A DNA stretch of 64,000 nucleotides from the NCBI GenBank assembly GCA_963576565.1, contig OY755038.1:207053013-207117012 (forward strand), read 5' to 3'. This document shows positions 41,840-52,897 of the stretch, one piece after another. Made by a program: the position numbers and the translations under genes. The stretch is from Aspidapion aeneum (taxonomy: Eukaryota > Arthropoda > Insecta > Coleoptera > Brentidae). Under the pieces are notes generated by a model. That model had not been told where the DNA came from. It did no database searches and saw only the letters and a program-made list of their open reading frames with translations. Within the stretch, counting starts at the first letter, position 1, and the number at the start of each line of letters is the position of its first letter.

Positions 41840-42607
41840 GTTATTGCTTGAGATTCTAATAATTACAACAAATAGTATATTATCGACCAAAGGATAAAAT
41901 ATTTTTTATCCCGATCCGAAAGATTTGTAGCCCAACCGGAGGGAGGGCCAAAATTTATTGCGGTATAAAAAGACACTTTTATTGCTTTGCACTGTTTAGT
42001 TTATTTTTAGAGTTTTTCTTTGCATTTTTTAGTTTGTTTTTCGAGTTTTTTTCTGTTTATTTGGTGTTTTTAGATTTTGACGTTTTTTTCTGGATTTGTA
42101 TCAGTCGCCCAGTGAGTTGTATAACGCCCTGAAAGGGCGTTATACATAGAAGTCAATGCAGTCACCCTTTATCCCGATTTTTACATTTTATTCCTGTCGT
42201 CTCACTTTTAATGACGGAAAATAAAAAGTGGCACCTTTGTCTCTAAAAATCGGGATGAAAAGGGAACTAAATGTGCCAAAAGTGCGAAAATGGCTTTCAA
42301 CTAATACATAATTAACAATGTAATTTAAAGTGCACTTTTTATCCCGCATTTTAGGGATAAAAGTGACACTTTTTATTTCCGGGATAAAATGTGACAAACC
42401 AGGGATAAAAAATAAAAAACTCTGATAAAAAATGACAGCAAAAATGCAAGAAAAAATGTCAAAATCTAAAAACACCAAAAAAAAAGAAAAAAAGCTTGAA
42501 AAAAAGCTTGAAAAATAAATTAAAAATTGCGAAAAATAAGGTATCAACCAAGTGATAAAGTTTGTACGTTTCGCTTGGGGATAAAAAGTGAGACTTTTAT
42601 CCAGGTA
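41840..42607. repeat. TTTATCCC-rich inverted-motif region
   Basis: The motifs CTTTTTATCCC and GGGATAAAA recur in both orientations between about 42165 and 42600, and a short palindrome (TATAACGCCC...GGGCGTTATA) lies at 42119-42146. Probably one or more unclassified elements; a 161-codon minus-strand frame here is low complexity and not called. Confidence 0.4.
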
Positions 42608-43268
42608 TACAGTGCGGACGTAAAAATCCGCCCCCCCTGTTAACTTTTGAACGCAATTAGATATCAACTTCAAACAAAAAGCATGTTAAATGGTATCAAC
42701 TTTACTACTTTCTGACGTATTGCTTTGAACCGGGGTGTGAGCTGACGACCATAAGGTCACTAACAACTTTAAATTCTTAAATCAGAAGGGGGGGTCGCAT
42801 GATACACAGTTTAAAAAGTATTTTAATTCTCTAATCAAAAAATAAAAAGTAATAAATCGTTTCAATACTCACGGAGTTATGTGTGTTTATGTTTATAGTG
42901 TTTGCAACTCCTCTCAGTCTTCAGCAGTTTTAGATATTAAATTGAAGTAAACATTGCAGTTACTTTTTAGTATACCCCTCATTACCGTAATGTTACCTTA
43001 AGACTATAAGGTCACTGACACCTTTAAATTTTTTAATAAAATGTGGTCGAGTGATACCTTTTAAACAATGTATCACACGATTCCTCTTCTCATTTAAGAA
43101 TTTAAAGTTGTTAGTGACCTTATGGTCTTACACTCACACGACGGTTCAAAGCAATACATCAGAACGTAGTAAAGTTGATACCATTTCACATGCTTTTTGT
43201 TGTAAGTTGATATCTAATTCTGTTCAAAAGTTAACAGGGGGGGGGGGGATTTTTACGTCCGCACTGTA
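42608..43268. mobile_element. TACAGTGCGGACG-ended palindromic element, copy 1
   Basis: TIRs begin TACAGTGCGGACGTAAAAATCC-like (core GTGCGGACGTAAAAATC) and the arms remain complementary for over 180 bp, e.g. ACCATAAGGTCACTAACAAC at 42750 and GTTGTTAGTGACCTTATGG at 43108. TA borders. Central part deleted relative to copy 2. Confidence 0.8.
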
Positions 43269-43275
43269 TAATATA

Positions 43276-43428
43276 CATTAGCACACCCAGGAATTAGAGT
43301 TGGAGGGGGAGACCCCATGATATTTTTTGCTTTTATTTATGAAATATGTGAAAAATGTCTTAAAAATCTTAGGCATGGAGGGGGTCTGGGCCCTGCGCTG
43401 CCCCCCACCCCACCGGGTACGTCCTTGT
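43276..43428. mobile_element. Degenerate hAT-type MITE
   Basis: Left AGCACACCCAGGAATT and right CCACCGGGTACGTCC resemble the ends of the 16138/41651 family, with the same AT-rich core. No clear target duplication. Confidence 0.45.
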
Positions 43429-44178
43429 AATCTACTATTAAGTAATATTTTCCTCAGCTGTACTCGAGCTCTTTTAAAACTCGTTGTGTCCTAGAACTCT
43501 TAGAGCATGGTAGGTCAGTTGAAACAGAGAAACTTTTTGCCTATAAATATGCTGCTGATCTCTTGCAACTGGTGTACCATGATCTAGGAGTTTATAATTT
43601 ACTGCTTCACCTCGCCTGCGGCGGGAGCCGCGGCTAATATTCCTGGAAGAAAACCACATTGTGTACCTCTTATAAAGTTACCGCTAATCTTCTAATATTC
43701 TTGATTAGTGAAATTGCCCTCAAATAACGATAATTATGTGCACTAATTACCTAAAAAATCACTACCTACACAAAATAAAATGCCTCAAAATGACCTTACC
43801 TAAATAACTGTGGCCTGTATTCAAGTGTTTGGTAGCTGAATCCAGAACCGAAGTGCGCACCTCAACACTACTGTTTATTCTGATGCTATTTCCGTAGAGA
43901 GTGCTCCTGCTACTTTATGGACGCCTCAACAAGTGCTAAAAAAATTAAATTCAGAAGATTTTAAAATTGACAGTTGTTTTCCATTACTTAAATAACAAAA
44001 ATTAATTAAAATACAAATATTTAAATTGTTTTTCTTGCTCTTTTTTTAATGAGTCACTACAAAATAAGTGGAATTAAGTATAAAACAAAATATAAATAAT
44101 AATATACTATAATATATAATTTTAAGAATACTTAGTTTAAATATTCTAATTGAGTTTTAAATCGTACAGAAGTAAAAT
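43429..44178 (+). promoter_or_regulatory. Upstream region of ZIP-B
   Basis: No coding region is supported. A GC-richer stretch (43600-43635) stands out from the AT-rich context. GTGCGCAC at 43853-43860 contains TGCGCAC on both strands, a fit to the metal-response-element core TGCRCNC bound by MTF-1, about 320 bp before the ATG. The match is short and could be chance. Confidence 0.35.
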
Positions 44179-44328
44179 ATGGAGTTATGGCAAACAAAAG
44201 TAGTCGTCGCTTTATTATTTGGAGTTTTTCGCTTCTTTTTTGGAATTTTGCCGGTAAAACTTTACAAGTTTTTGCTGAAATGGGAGGATGGAACAGTACC
44301 CAATGAGTGCCGCAAGCGACATGAACAG
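44179..44328 (+). CDS. ZIP-B exon 1
   Basis: Fifty codons, starting MELWQTKVVVALLF and ending NECRKRHEQ; donor CAG followed by GTAAAT, phase 0. Unlike ZIP-A there is no intron after ILP. Confidence 0.85.
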
Positions 44329-47300
44329 GTAAATATTTGTAATAAGAAAACCCACAAAAAATTAGTTTATAGGAATAAATGAGTTTGGAGGAAATTGAAA
44401 TTGAGTAAGATTTAAAGTATGTTTTATAATATTTGTTTAATTAACCTTAATATAGAAAAAAAACCTGTAAAATTTTGATATAAAAAATGTTCTAGACAAG
44501 CACTGATCCAATCCAAGCCCTTAAAATTTTTAGTCCATAAAATTAATATTTTCTTTTGTCGGTTTGAATAAAATTCTATTCAGACCCTGTCTGAACCTAC
44601 AAGTGTTTAAAAATTCTCTCAAAATCGGTTGGCCAGTTTTGAAGCTTTTGCGACTTAAAACTGTCAAATTGATTTTGCATTTTTATCTTGATAATTTATT
44701 TGAATACAACCTTGGAGCATTGAATCACAGTTTTTGAGCAATAATACTCAAAATTGTTTGGTTTTCACTATCTCCAACGTCGATCACAAGGATACGTCCC
44801 CGTCTGGAACACGTCCTGACAATCAGGAACAAGTGATCCATTCCAATCCACGACCGGTTTCGGCCTTTTGGGCCATCCTCAGGTGAATGTAGGCGATAGC
44901 TCCGTGTAGAGCATGCAACTTATGCTCTACACGGATGATTGTCAGGACGTGTTCCAGACGGGGATCATTCGTATCCTTGTGATCGACGTTGGAGATAGTG
45001 AAAACTAAACAGTTTTAACAAGTTCCCAACGAAAGCATTAAACCATCAGTATAATTCAATGCCGGTAGGGGTATTTTCCCTCGGAGTAGTTGTTTCTGTT
45101 GGTTTCACACATTACTCAAAATGTTGTCAATTGTCTTAAACTTTGTAATTTTTTTTTTGTTTTTCCTTTCTTTATATACAGGGCGTAATTTAAGTCATGC
45201 AGCAGACGAAGGATTTTTTCCTAGTAATCTATTTATTTTTTAGGTACAGGGTGTCTAAATCAACAAATATTTTTGTTATAACTTCTTTAAAAATTGCAAC
45301 AGATAATTCAAATTTTGTGGAATTTTGCCTTACAATGAATGTAAAAATTATTGGGTGCTAAAATTATTTTAAAAAAATACTGATTTTTTTTTTTTTTTGA
45401 TTAAAGATTATACTTAATGTAATACTAATACAGTGTGGACGTAAAAATCCCCCCCCCCCCTGTTAACTTTTGAACGGAATTAGATATCAACTTAAAACAA
45501 AAACCATGTTAAATGGTATCAATTTTACTACTTTCTGGCGTATTGATTTGAACGTCATGTGAGCGTAAGATCATAAGGTCACTAACAACTTTAAATTCTT
45601 AAATGAGAAGGGGGGTAACGTGATGCATTGTATAAAAGGCATTTTGATGCTCTAATTAAAAAAATTAGTAGTTATAAAATCGGTTCAATACTCACGGAGT
45701 TATGTGTGTTTATGCTTATAGTGTTTGCACTTCCTCTTAGTCTTCAGCAGTTTCAGATATTGAATTGAAGTAAAACCTATAATTAATGATAACATTGCAG
45801 TTGGTTAATTTTAAGTGTACCCCTCATTAGCGTAATGTTGCCTTAAGACTATAAGGTCACTGACACCATTAACTTTTTTAATGAAAAGTGGTCGAGTGAT
45901 ACCTTGTTTAAAAGGTATTTTTATTTCCTATTTAATACTTGTAATTTTAAGAAAAAATGTTTTATACTTACCAAGTTATTAATTAATATCGATTAAATAA
46001 TAATTAATTAAATTTAAAAATGTGTTAGTGACCTTATGAATCTTGAATTAATATAACGGTAGTTAAAAACACGTAAACAGGTGGCAAGAGTATCATTGGT
46101 AAACATATTTTTTATTTAAACTTAAGCTGCTCAAAACTACATGGAGTTTTGCGCACTATATTCGGGAATAATTAATAACTCGGTAATATAGAGAATAAAA
46201 ATACCTTTTAAACAAGATATCAGACTACTTTTTATTAAAAAATTTAAAGGTGTCATTGAGCCTATAGTCTTAAGGCAACAGGTAATGAGGGGTACACTCA
46301 AAAGTAACTTCAATGTTACCATTAATTATAGGTTTTACTTCAATTCAATATCTGAAACTGCTGAAGACTAAGAGAAGTTGCAAATACTATAAACATAAAC
46401 ACACATAACTCCGTGAATATTGAATCGATTTTATAACTTTTAATTTTTTTGATTAGAGAATTAAAATACCTTTTAAACAGTGTATCACGCAACCTCCCTT
46501 CTCATTTAAGCATTTAAAGTTGTTAGTGACCTTATGGTCTTACGCTCACACCACGATTCAAAGCAATACGTCAAAAAGTAGTAAAGTTGATACAATTTAA
46601 CATGCTTTTTATTTGGAGTTAATATATAATTCTGTTCAAAAGTTCACGGGGGGGGGGGGGGGGAGGGAATTTTTACGTCCGCACTGTATATTACTATTTC
46701 TGTCTTGTTTTTTTTTTCAATTTAATAGCGCATTAAAGGACGAGTTCCAAAAGGACTGAATAGTTAACTTCTAACACTTATTAGATAAGCTTTTGAGCTA
46801 CCCATGGAAAAGTACGAGAGAAACAAAACCTTTCTTACCCGCTTAGTCACAAAAACTTGTTTGAAAAATATTAATAATAAATAAAACAAGGTTATCGATC
46901 CACTTTCCTTAATTAAATTAAGGGGATAATGTTGAACCTACGAAAATTACAAGTTTGCAAAAATTGTCCCCTCGAAAAAAAATGTTTGTGTTTGTAAACG
47001 CTTTTCCAAATTCGCACAAAAAATACCCAAAAACACATTTTTTTAAACTTTAAGTTGAAACACCCGGTATTTCTTAGTTTGTTTTTGTTTTTCAGTTTTA
47101 GTTTCTAAATTTTAAATCTTAGGCAATTTCAGTTTTTTTTTTATTATTTTTAAAGAGTTTTAAGCCAAAAATAAATATTTGTTTTTTAGGTGACCCTATC
47201 AATCGTCCTGTGTCAGTCCTTTGGCGGTGGAGTGCTCTTCGCAACTTGTTTTCTTCACATCACAAAAGAACTCTATTTTTCTGTCGAAGATTTGAAAAAA

Positions 47301-48624
47301 CTGAAGCAAATTAGCACTGGGTATCCCCTATCCCAGTTGGCCACCTGTTTAGGGTATGTTTAAGCACTTTTTAAAACAATACAATGGTGCGATATACAAA
47401 TTAATTAATATTATGACTCCAGACTGCACAGTGCACAAGTAGGTATGTGTACTATGTACGTAACTCTGCGACGTAGTGCACGTATATATATGTCGTAGGG
47501 ACGTAACTTTTGCCATTATTTTCCTTCAATATCTACGTACTATGGATGTACTCTAGCCAGTACTATGTACGTACAATCACCTTAATTTGAATGAATGTAC
47601 GTATTATGTACGTCAAAAACTCGTAGTAGGTACGGACATAATACGCAGTATCGTGTGGATAAACGGGCGGGGGGGGGGGGGGGTGGGGGGCGAAGACCTT
47701 AAAGGGCACAATGGAAGTCAAATAAATTACAAACCTTTTTTTTAAATAATAACACTACATGTAAACCAAAAAATTGAACGACTGAAATACAACTTTATGC
47801 AAATATCGTTGTCGAGCATATTCATCTATATTATATTTTTTGTGATATACTGTAATGATTATGTTATTTACTCCGAATCAATGTTAGAGAAATAACAGAT
47901 ATATTGATAATGTCGCCGGATGACGATGATCTAACCTGAGACTTATCTTAAACAGCTAAGGGACCATTTGTTTTTGCGTTAAATTTAGTTTTTCTATTTT
48001 TTTTTAAAGGAAGCCAGGGGCGCCAAGCCCAGAGGGGCGGGGGGGGGGGCGTTTGCCCACCCTGGCCCCCTATGCGACACGCCACTGATAATACGTCAAA
48101 TTAAACGTATTATCTACCTAAAATGTACGTATAATAAAGTTTAGGATTAGGACTAGGTACCAAAAAACTATCTCGGCTTCCTGAACATTCCTACTTTAGA
48201 GTGGATCATCCAGTTGTACCTTCAAGCTTGAGCTTAAACTATAGCCAATTTCAGGTGGTTCTAGAAGAGGTAGAAAATACTGACCCCCACTTGCGATCCT
48301 CGAGTTTTAAGACTGATATATATAGCCGCTTTTAAGCTTAGGGAGGGGGCCTATAACTATTTTATTTAATTTTTTTTTATTTAGATATAAATTGTTTCTT
48401 TTTACAGATTATTTTATAAAAATCCTACTGTTAAATAATTTTTTTATTACTTTTTATAAACTTTTAGTTTGTGAGATATAACATGAATGTATTAGCTCAC
48501 ACTACTACTATAAGTAGTGTGAGCTATGGTGATCCTAATTTTTTCGAAAAAAAAAAGTTGCTCCGATTTCAATTTTTTTTTATATCTTTGCGTTTCAGAT
48601 GATTTTGAAACTTTTTTGTTTTGC

Positions 48625-48683
<59 letters not shown>

Positions 48684-51346
48684 ATGTCTGTCTGTAACGA
48701 CCAACCCGCATAACTCAAAAACCGCTTGTCCGATTTTAATGAAATTTGGTACCTAAGTTGGGTCTTGGGCCGTGATGGTCCCATTCAAAAATGAACAAAA
48801 TCCACCGAACGCAAGCCAAATAAAAGGGTGGGGGTAGATTCCAAAAATTAGAGTTTATGTGAAAATATGGCGTGTGTGATATCAAACGAAAGGTAATTAA
48901 GTCTGGAGTTTAAAAAAATTAATTTTAGTTTATTTTTAAAAAAGGGTGGTGGTAGATGTCAAAAATTAGAGTTTAAGTGAAAATATGGCGTGTGTGATAT
49001 CAAACGAAAGGTAATTGAGTCTGGAGTGAAACAAAATACATTTTAGTTTTTTTTAAGGGTGGGGAGTAGATTAAAAAAATTTGAGTTTAAGTCAAAACAT
49101 GGCTTGTGTGGTATCAAACGAAAGGTAATTGAGTCTGGAGTTGAATAAAATATATTTTAGTTTTTGATTATATTAGCTCACACTATAACTATAGTACCTA
49201 GTGTGAGCTTAGGTGCCCATAGATTGGCAGAGTATTTTTCTACGGCGAGGCACTAATTATTGAACTTAAAAATAAAAATAAAAATTGACATTTTTCTAAT
49301 CGATCCGCGCTGTCAAGCCCCCACCAGGATCATTTTATGCGTACGTTACTGAGTAGAAGGGCCAGAAGTCATTCGATTGGTTTTTGAAAATATTTTAATT
49401 TTCGAAACACAAAACATTTTTTACTTTTACTTCCACATTTTAATTACGTAGATATTTTTAATTTCGACCATTGACGTATTAACCGGAAATGATCATAGTA
49501 TCTGATTTTATTGGGCTCGAAAAAGCGCAACTTTTTTTTCATTTAACCAAAATTTTATGTCTTACGTTTCCGAAATACACATAAATCCTCTGGGACGTCT
49601 TGTATTATAAATTGTTTATTATAATTGAAAAAAAAATGTTTTTAGGTTTCTGATTGTCTACTTCGCAGAAGAGTGGTGCCACTGGGTAATAAGCAAACGC
49701 TCTCACAAAATGGTCACAATCCAAACAGTGGAAAAACTTGCCAACGCCTTATCAAAATCCCAAAACAATCTTCATCAGATTACGCCTCTCAAAGAGGAGG
49801 ATAATAATGTACCGCATTACAGACATGACAGCTGTGATGAAAAACGAAGTCGAGCATCTTCTTGTAATCAAAATGGTAAATTTCACCTTGCAATAATCAA
49901 GTTCTACAGCAAGTTTTGAAAATGTCCAAATTTTATTCTATAGTAAAAAGTCGTCTAGTGTAAAAAGGATTAGTCATGGAAGGTTTCTTTAAAACTCTCC
50001 TAGATCGATTGGTAATAGATCACACAATTTTAATTCACCGGGTGTTTGCCTCCAATGTGAGTAGGAGGGCCTGTGAAACGTAAATCCAATATGGCGGCTT
50101 TTTTTATGTTTTTTTTTACAAACTGGCTTATAACTTCCGCTCAATTAGTTTTAGAGAAAATCTCTAAATACGTCTTTTGTTCGTAATAGAACACCAGTTA
50201 AAAAATTGACAAAATTAGCTTTATATCGCAAAAACTAACAAAGACATTATTTTTTAACAATATTAAGAAACTTGTTTTTACACAAAAAAAAATAAAGAAG
50301 AAAGTTTAAACTTAAGAATACCTGAAATCGATTGGTTATGGATCACCTAATTTTAGGTCGCTGTGTGTTTTCGTCAAATTTGAGTAGAAGTGCCTGTGTG
50401 ACGTCATAACTCCAAGTTTGCTACTTTTTCCATGTTTTCTCACAAACTTTTGTTTTTCACTTTTGCCACTTTACAGAAAAATTGTCTCTGTTTTGGTTTG
50501 TTGGCAATAAAACAAAAATTATATTCTTTGTTTAAAACTTCATGCTTAACTTTTTTTAGATAAAAAATTTATATTTTTTTAGTATTTTTAAAGAAATATA
50601 TATCTTTGTTAGTTTTTAAGATATAAGATTGGAAACAAAAACGTATTAACAGATTTTCTGTAAAAATAATTTTGCAAAAGTTATAAGCCAAAGTTTGTAA
50701 AAAAGCATAAAAAAGCCACCATCTTGGATTTATGACGTTACCCCAGCAATCCTACTCAAATTGAAGGCCAACACCCGATGACTTGACAACTACTACTACT
50801 AAATGAAAAAATAATTGGAGTGTATTTCTTCTTTTTACAAAAAGAAAACAAATTTGACCAAAAAAGATGGATAGGGCCTTATGAAGGCAACCAATCGCAA
50901 TTCACGAAATTAATTGGTTACCAATAGCATGCTGGAGGGTGGCCTGAAACCTCCAATGTCGAAATTGACAGACCACAGTGTGTCGTGGATAAAACTGCAC
51001 AAGATGACGGGGGTTTTTAGCTTATGTTCTGTATGATCTTTTGTTTAGGCCTATAATATTTTACTGATAGGGTAGGTTGTTGAAAAAGTCCAATCCTTCT
51101 TTAAAATTTTAAAGAAGGATTGTACTTTTTCAACAACCTACCCTATCAGTATAATGCCCCTTCTTGAGAGTAGCTTAGGCTTTAATATAACATTTTATAC
51201 TATACTATTTTAGCTCACACATATACTATACTATAGTAGTGTGAGCTATGGTGATCCTAATTTTTTCGAGAAAAAAAAAGTTGCTCCGATTTCAAAATTT
51301 TTTATATATCTTTGCGTTTCAGATGATTTTGAAACTTTTTTGTTGC

Positions 51347-51379
<33 letters not shown>

Positions 51380-52873
51380 ATGTCTGTCTGTATGTCTGTA
51401 ACGACCAACGCGCATAACTCAAAAACCGCTTGGCCGATTTTAATGAAATTTGGTACCTAGGCTGGGTCTTGGGTCGAGATGGTCCCATTTAAAAATGAAC
51501 AAAATCCACTCAACAGAAACCAAATAAAAGGGTGGGGGTAGATTTCAAAAATTAGAGTTTATGTGAAAATATGGCGTGTGTGATATCAAACGAAAGGTAA
51601 TTGAGTCTGCAGTTAAACAAAATACATTTTAGTTTTTTGTTTTTTTAAGGGTGGGGGTAGATTTCAAAAATTTGAGTTTAAGTCAAAACACGGCTTGTGT
51701 GGTATCAAACAACAGGTAATTTAGTCTGGAGTTAAATAAAATATATTTCAGTTTTTAGTTATATTAGCTCACACGTACACTATAACTATAGTACCTAGTG
51801 TGAGCTTAGGGGCCCATATATTGGCAGAGTATTTTAAGTCATACTAAAAGTTTTTCCGATAATAAAATTCTCACGTTTCCAATTTTAACGCTACTTAATA
51901 CCAATTACTTTATATTCCAGAAACACCGTAAGATTAAATAATAAATTTATCGTATAATTTTTACTACTTTTAGCCAAATAGGAAAATCAAACGAAAACCT
52001 AAACAAAAAGGTTTAAATCTCGTTTGAAAACACATTCATTTGTTAAAACAATAAATCTACTTTATTGTTAGATAGATAACTCTTTGATATATACATGAAT
52101 AAAGTATTCCTTGTTTTTCAGATAAAACGAAACCTAGCTCTCAGAAAAGCCGCCGTATTTCAATAATCGACTCTCGCCTCCAAACTGACCTTCAAAAGAA
52201 ACCCAACTGCAAATGTGATTGTCAGTGCAAGAAGGAACCTCCAACAACCAACATATCGGTTTCGACAAGCCTTTTTGAAGACGCCATTATCAGCGACGTA
52301 GATTTCAATGATGTAGATGCTGATAAGATAATTTTAAGGAAACAAACAATAAGAGCTATTCTGTGCGTAATCGGTTTAACTCTACATTCCGTTATTGAGG
52401 GTTTGTCAATCGGCCTTCAAGAAGATAACATCGACATTTGGTACATGTTTGTTGCTATGACCATTCACTCCGCTACGATATTATTTTGTATAAGTTTAGA
52501 AATGTTTCTTAGTAGAGCTAGAATATGGTTTATAGTTATTCACATGAGTATCTTAGCCTCAGGTACTCCATTAGGCGTAATTATAGGAAGTGTTTTGTCG
52601 ATGCAAACTGAAAGAGATGATTTGGGAAAATCTATTGCAGTAGTATTTTTTGAAAGTTTATCAGCAGGGACAATATTATATATAACGTTTTTTGAAATTT
52701 TAAATAGAGAGAAGGAAAGGAGGGTACACCGGTTAAGAAGAGGCTTTTGTATAGTGTTAGGGTTCGTCATTATGGCGGCTTTGCAATACGTAGAAACCAC
52801 TTGGGGAGGAGATAAGAGACAAATTATAGTTAACGGCACTGCTCCCACTGCAGCACCTTATTATAGTGTGTAA
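44179..52873 (+). CDS. ZIP-B zinc transporter, four exons
   Basis: Joining 44179-44328, 47190-47353, 49646-49875 and 52122-52873 gives 1296 nt: a 431-aa ZIPII-type SLC39 transporter importing Zn2+ (or Fe2+) into the cytosol. All junctions are GT-AG and in phase (0, 2, 1). TM1 is KVVVALLFGVFRFFFGILP; TM2 SIVLCQSFGGGVLFATCFLH; TM3 GFLIVYFAEEWCHWVIS. The cytosolic loop is unusual: it holds NCKCDCQCKK (Cys 211, 213, 215, 217). TM4 has the metal site HSVIEGLSIGL (H270, E274); TM5 TIHSAT with Ser in place of the common Lys; TM7 FESLSAGTILYITFFEIL. The C-terminus has a potential N-glycosylation site (VNGTAP). Introns of 2.9, 2.3 and 2.2 kb are full of mobile elements. The gene lies ~29 kb after ZIP-A and is its paralog. 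Confidence 0.9.
44750..45018. mobile_element. Palindromic element carrying a hammerhead-like motif
   Basis: Outer arms GTTTTCACTATCTCCAACG and complement run for ~70 bp to CGTCCTGACAATCA with few mismatches. Inside is a hammerhead-like motif (minus strand) and a second perfect inner palindrome (CGTGTAGAGCAT, loop, ATGCTCTACACG near 44901-44932). The motif phrase CGACCGGTTTCGGCC is reminiscent of Penelope/terminal-repeat sequences. Located in ZIP-B intron 1. Confidence 0.75.
44845..44890 (-). ncRNA. Hammerhead-ribozyme-like motif
   Basis: Minus strand: stem I arm ending ATTCAC, core CTGAGGA, an extra T, stem II GGCC-CAAAA-GGCC, GAAA, the self-complementary ACCGGT stem III, cleavage-site C, then GTGGAT closing a 6-bp stem I (one G-T pair). 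All conserved core positions of the hammerhead fold are present. Confidence 0.65.
45019..45428. other. Intron 1 sequence
   Basis: Contains ATACAGGGCGTAATTTAAG and AGGTACAGGGTGTCTAAAT, probably solitary ends of TACAGGGTG-type elements. Nothing else recognised. Confidence 0.35.
45429..46688. mobile_element. TACAGTG(C/T)GGACG-ended palindromic element, copy 2
   Basis: 1260-bp relative of the element at 42608, with complementary arms of ~600 bp around a centre near 46050 (e.g. CACGGAGTTATGTGTGTTTA near 45696 and its complement near 46398). C and G runs lie next to the termini. TA borders. Sits in ZIP-B intron 1. Confidence 0.8.
46689..47189. other. End of ZIP-B intron 1
   Basis: AT-rich. AGTTGAAACACCCGGTATTT near 47052 may be a solitary element end. 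The acceptor is GTTTTTTAG at 47181-47189. Confidence 0.45.
47190..47353 (+). CDS. ZIP-B exon 2
   Basis: Reads VTLSIVLCQSFGGGVLFATC through YPLSQLATCLG; donor GG followed by GTATGT, phase 2. It contains TM2 and the start of TM3. Confidence 0.85.
47430..47640. repeat. TACGTA-rich segment
   Basis: The palindromic word TACGTA or near variants (GTACGT, TATGTACG) occur more than ten times in 210 bp of intron 2, and resume at 48088-48135 after the hAT MITE. Origin not recognised. Confidence 0.5.
47646..48087. mobile_element. hAT-type MITE with perfect 8-bp duplication
   Basis: ATAATACG flanks both ends exactly (47638-47645 and 48088-48095). Ends are CAGTATCGTGTGGAT and ATGCGACACGCCACTG. Long G runs lie near both termini (47668-47690; 48037-48050). 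Confidence 0.85.
48492..49238 (+). mobile_element. Helentron-like element, copy 3
   Basis: Same structure as the copy at 1661: hairpin AGCTCACAC...GTGTGAGCT, long (GTCT)n tract (48624-48695), three internal ~115-bp units, second hairpin and GGCAGAGTATTTT end. ZIP-B intron 2. Confidence 0.65.
49239..49645. other. End of ZIP-B intron 2
   Basis: No repeat recognised; the acceptor is TGTTTTTAG at 49637-49645. Confidence 0.45.
49646..49875 (+). CDS. ZIP-B exon 3
   Basis: Reads FLIVYFAEEWCHWVISKRSHKM through RASSCNQN; donor G followed by GTAAAT, phase 1. It encodes the end of TM3 and the first half of the cytosolic loop (QTVEKLANALSKSQNNLHQI). Confidence 0.85.
50035..50785. mobile_element. Foldback element in ZIP-B intron 3
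   Basis: Arms of ~370 bp: CACCGGGTGTTTGCCTCCAA, AATCCAATATGGCGGC and TGGCTTATAACTTCCG on the left; GCCACCATCTTGGATTTATG, TTATAAGCCAAAGTTTG and AAGGCCAACACCCGATG on the right. Centre near 50405. No ORF. Confidence 0.65.
51062..51151. repeat. 90-bp loopless palindrome, one mismatch
   Basis: Arms of 45 bp around 51106/51107 (CTTTAAAA|TTTTAAAG). The only mismatch is C against A at the tenth pair of AAAGT(C/A)CAATCC. Outer arms read TACTGATAGGGTAGGTTG. Flanks show no obvious target duplication. Confidence 0.95.
51211..51834 (+). mobile_element. Helentron-like element, copy 4
   Basis: As copies 1-3, but with two internal ~115-bp units and a (GTCT)n tract at 51347-51399. It lies ~290 bp before the ZIP-B exon-4 acceptor. 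Confidence 0.65.
52122..52873 (+). CDS. ZIP-B terminal exon 4
   Basis: Acceptor TTGTTTTTCAG at 52111-52121. Reads DKTKPSSQKSRRISIIDSRL, the CKCDCQCKK cluster, FEDAIISDVDFNDVDADK and TM4-TM8 to TAA. It is the exon copied downstream. Confidence 0.9.
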
Positions 52874-52897
52874 CTGATATATGTACCTATATTTACT

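Noticed and set aside
42188..42673. 161-codon minus-strand frame
   Set aside because: Low-complexity Phe/Ser-rich translation of AT-rich inverted motifs (FSSFFSSFFSFF); no domain or splice context.
46650..47690. Long G runs (e.g. 46648-46668, 47668-47690) as G-quadruplex regulators
   Set aside because: They lie at fixed subterminal positions of MITEs and are explained as part of those elements; run length may also be affected by sequencing error.
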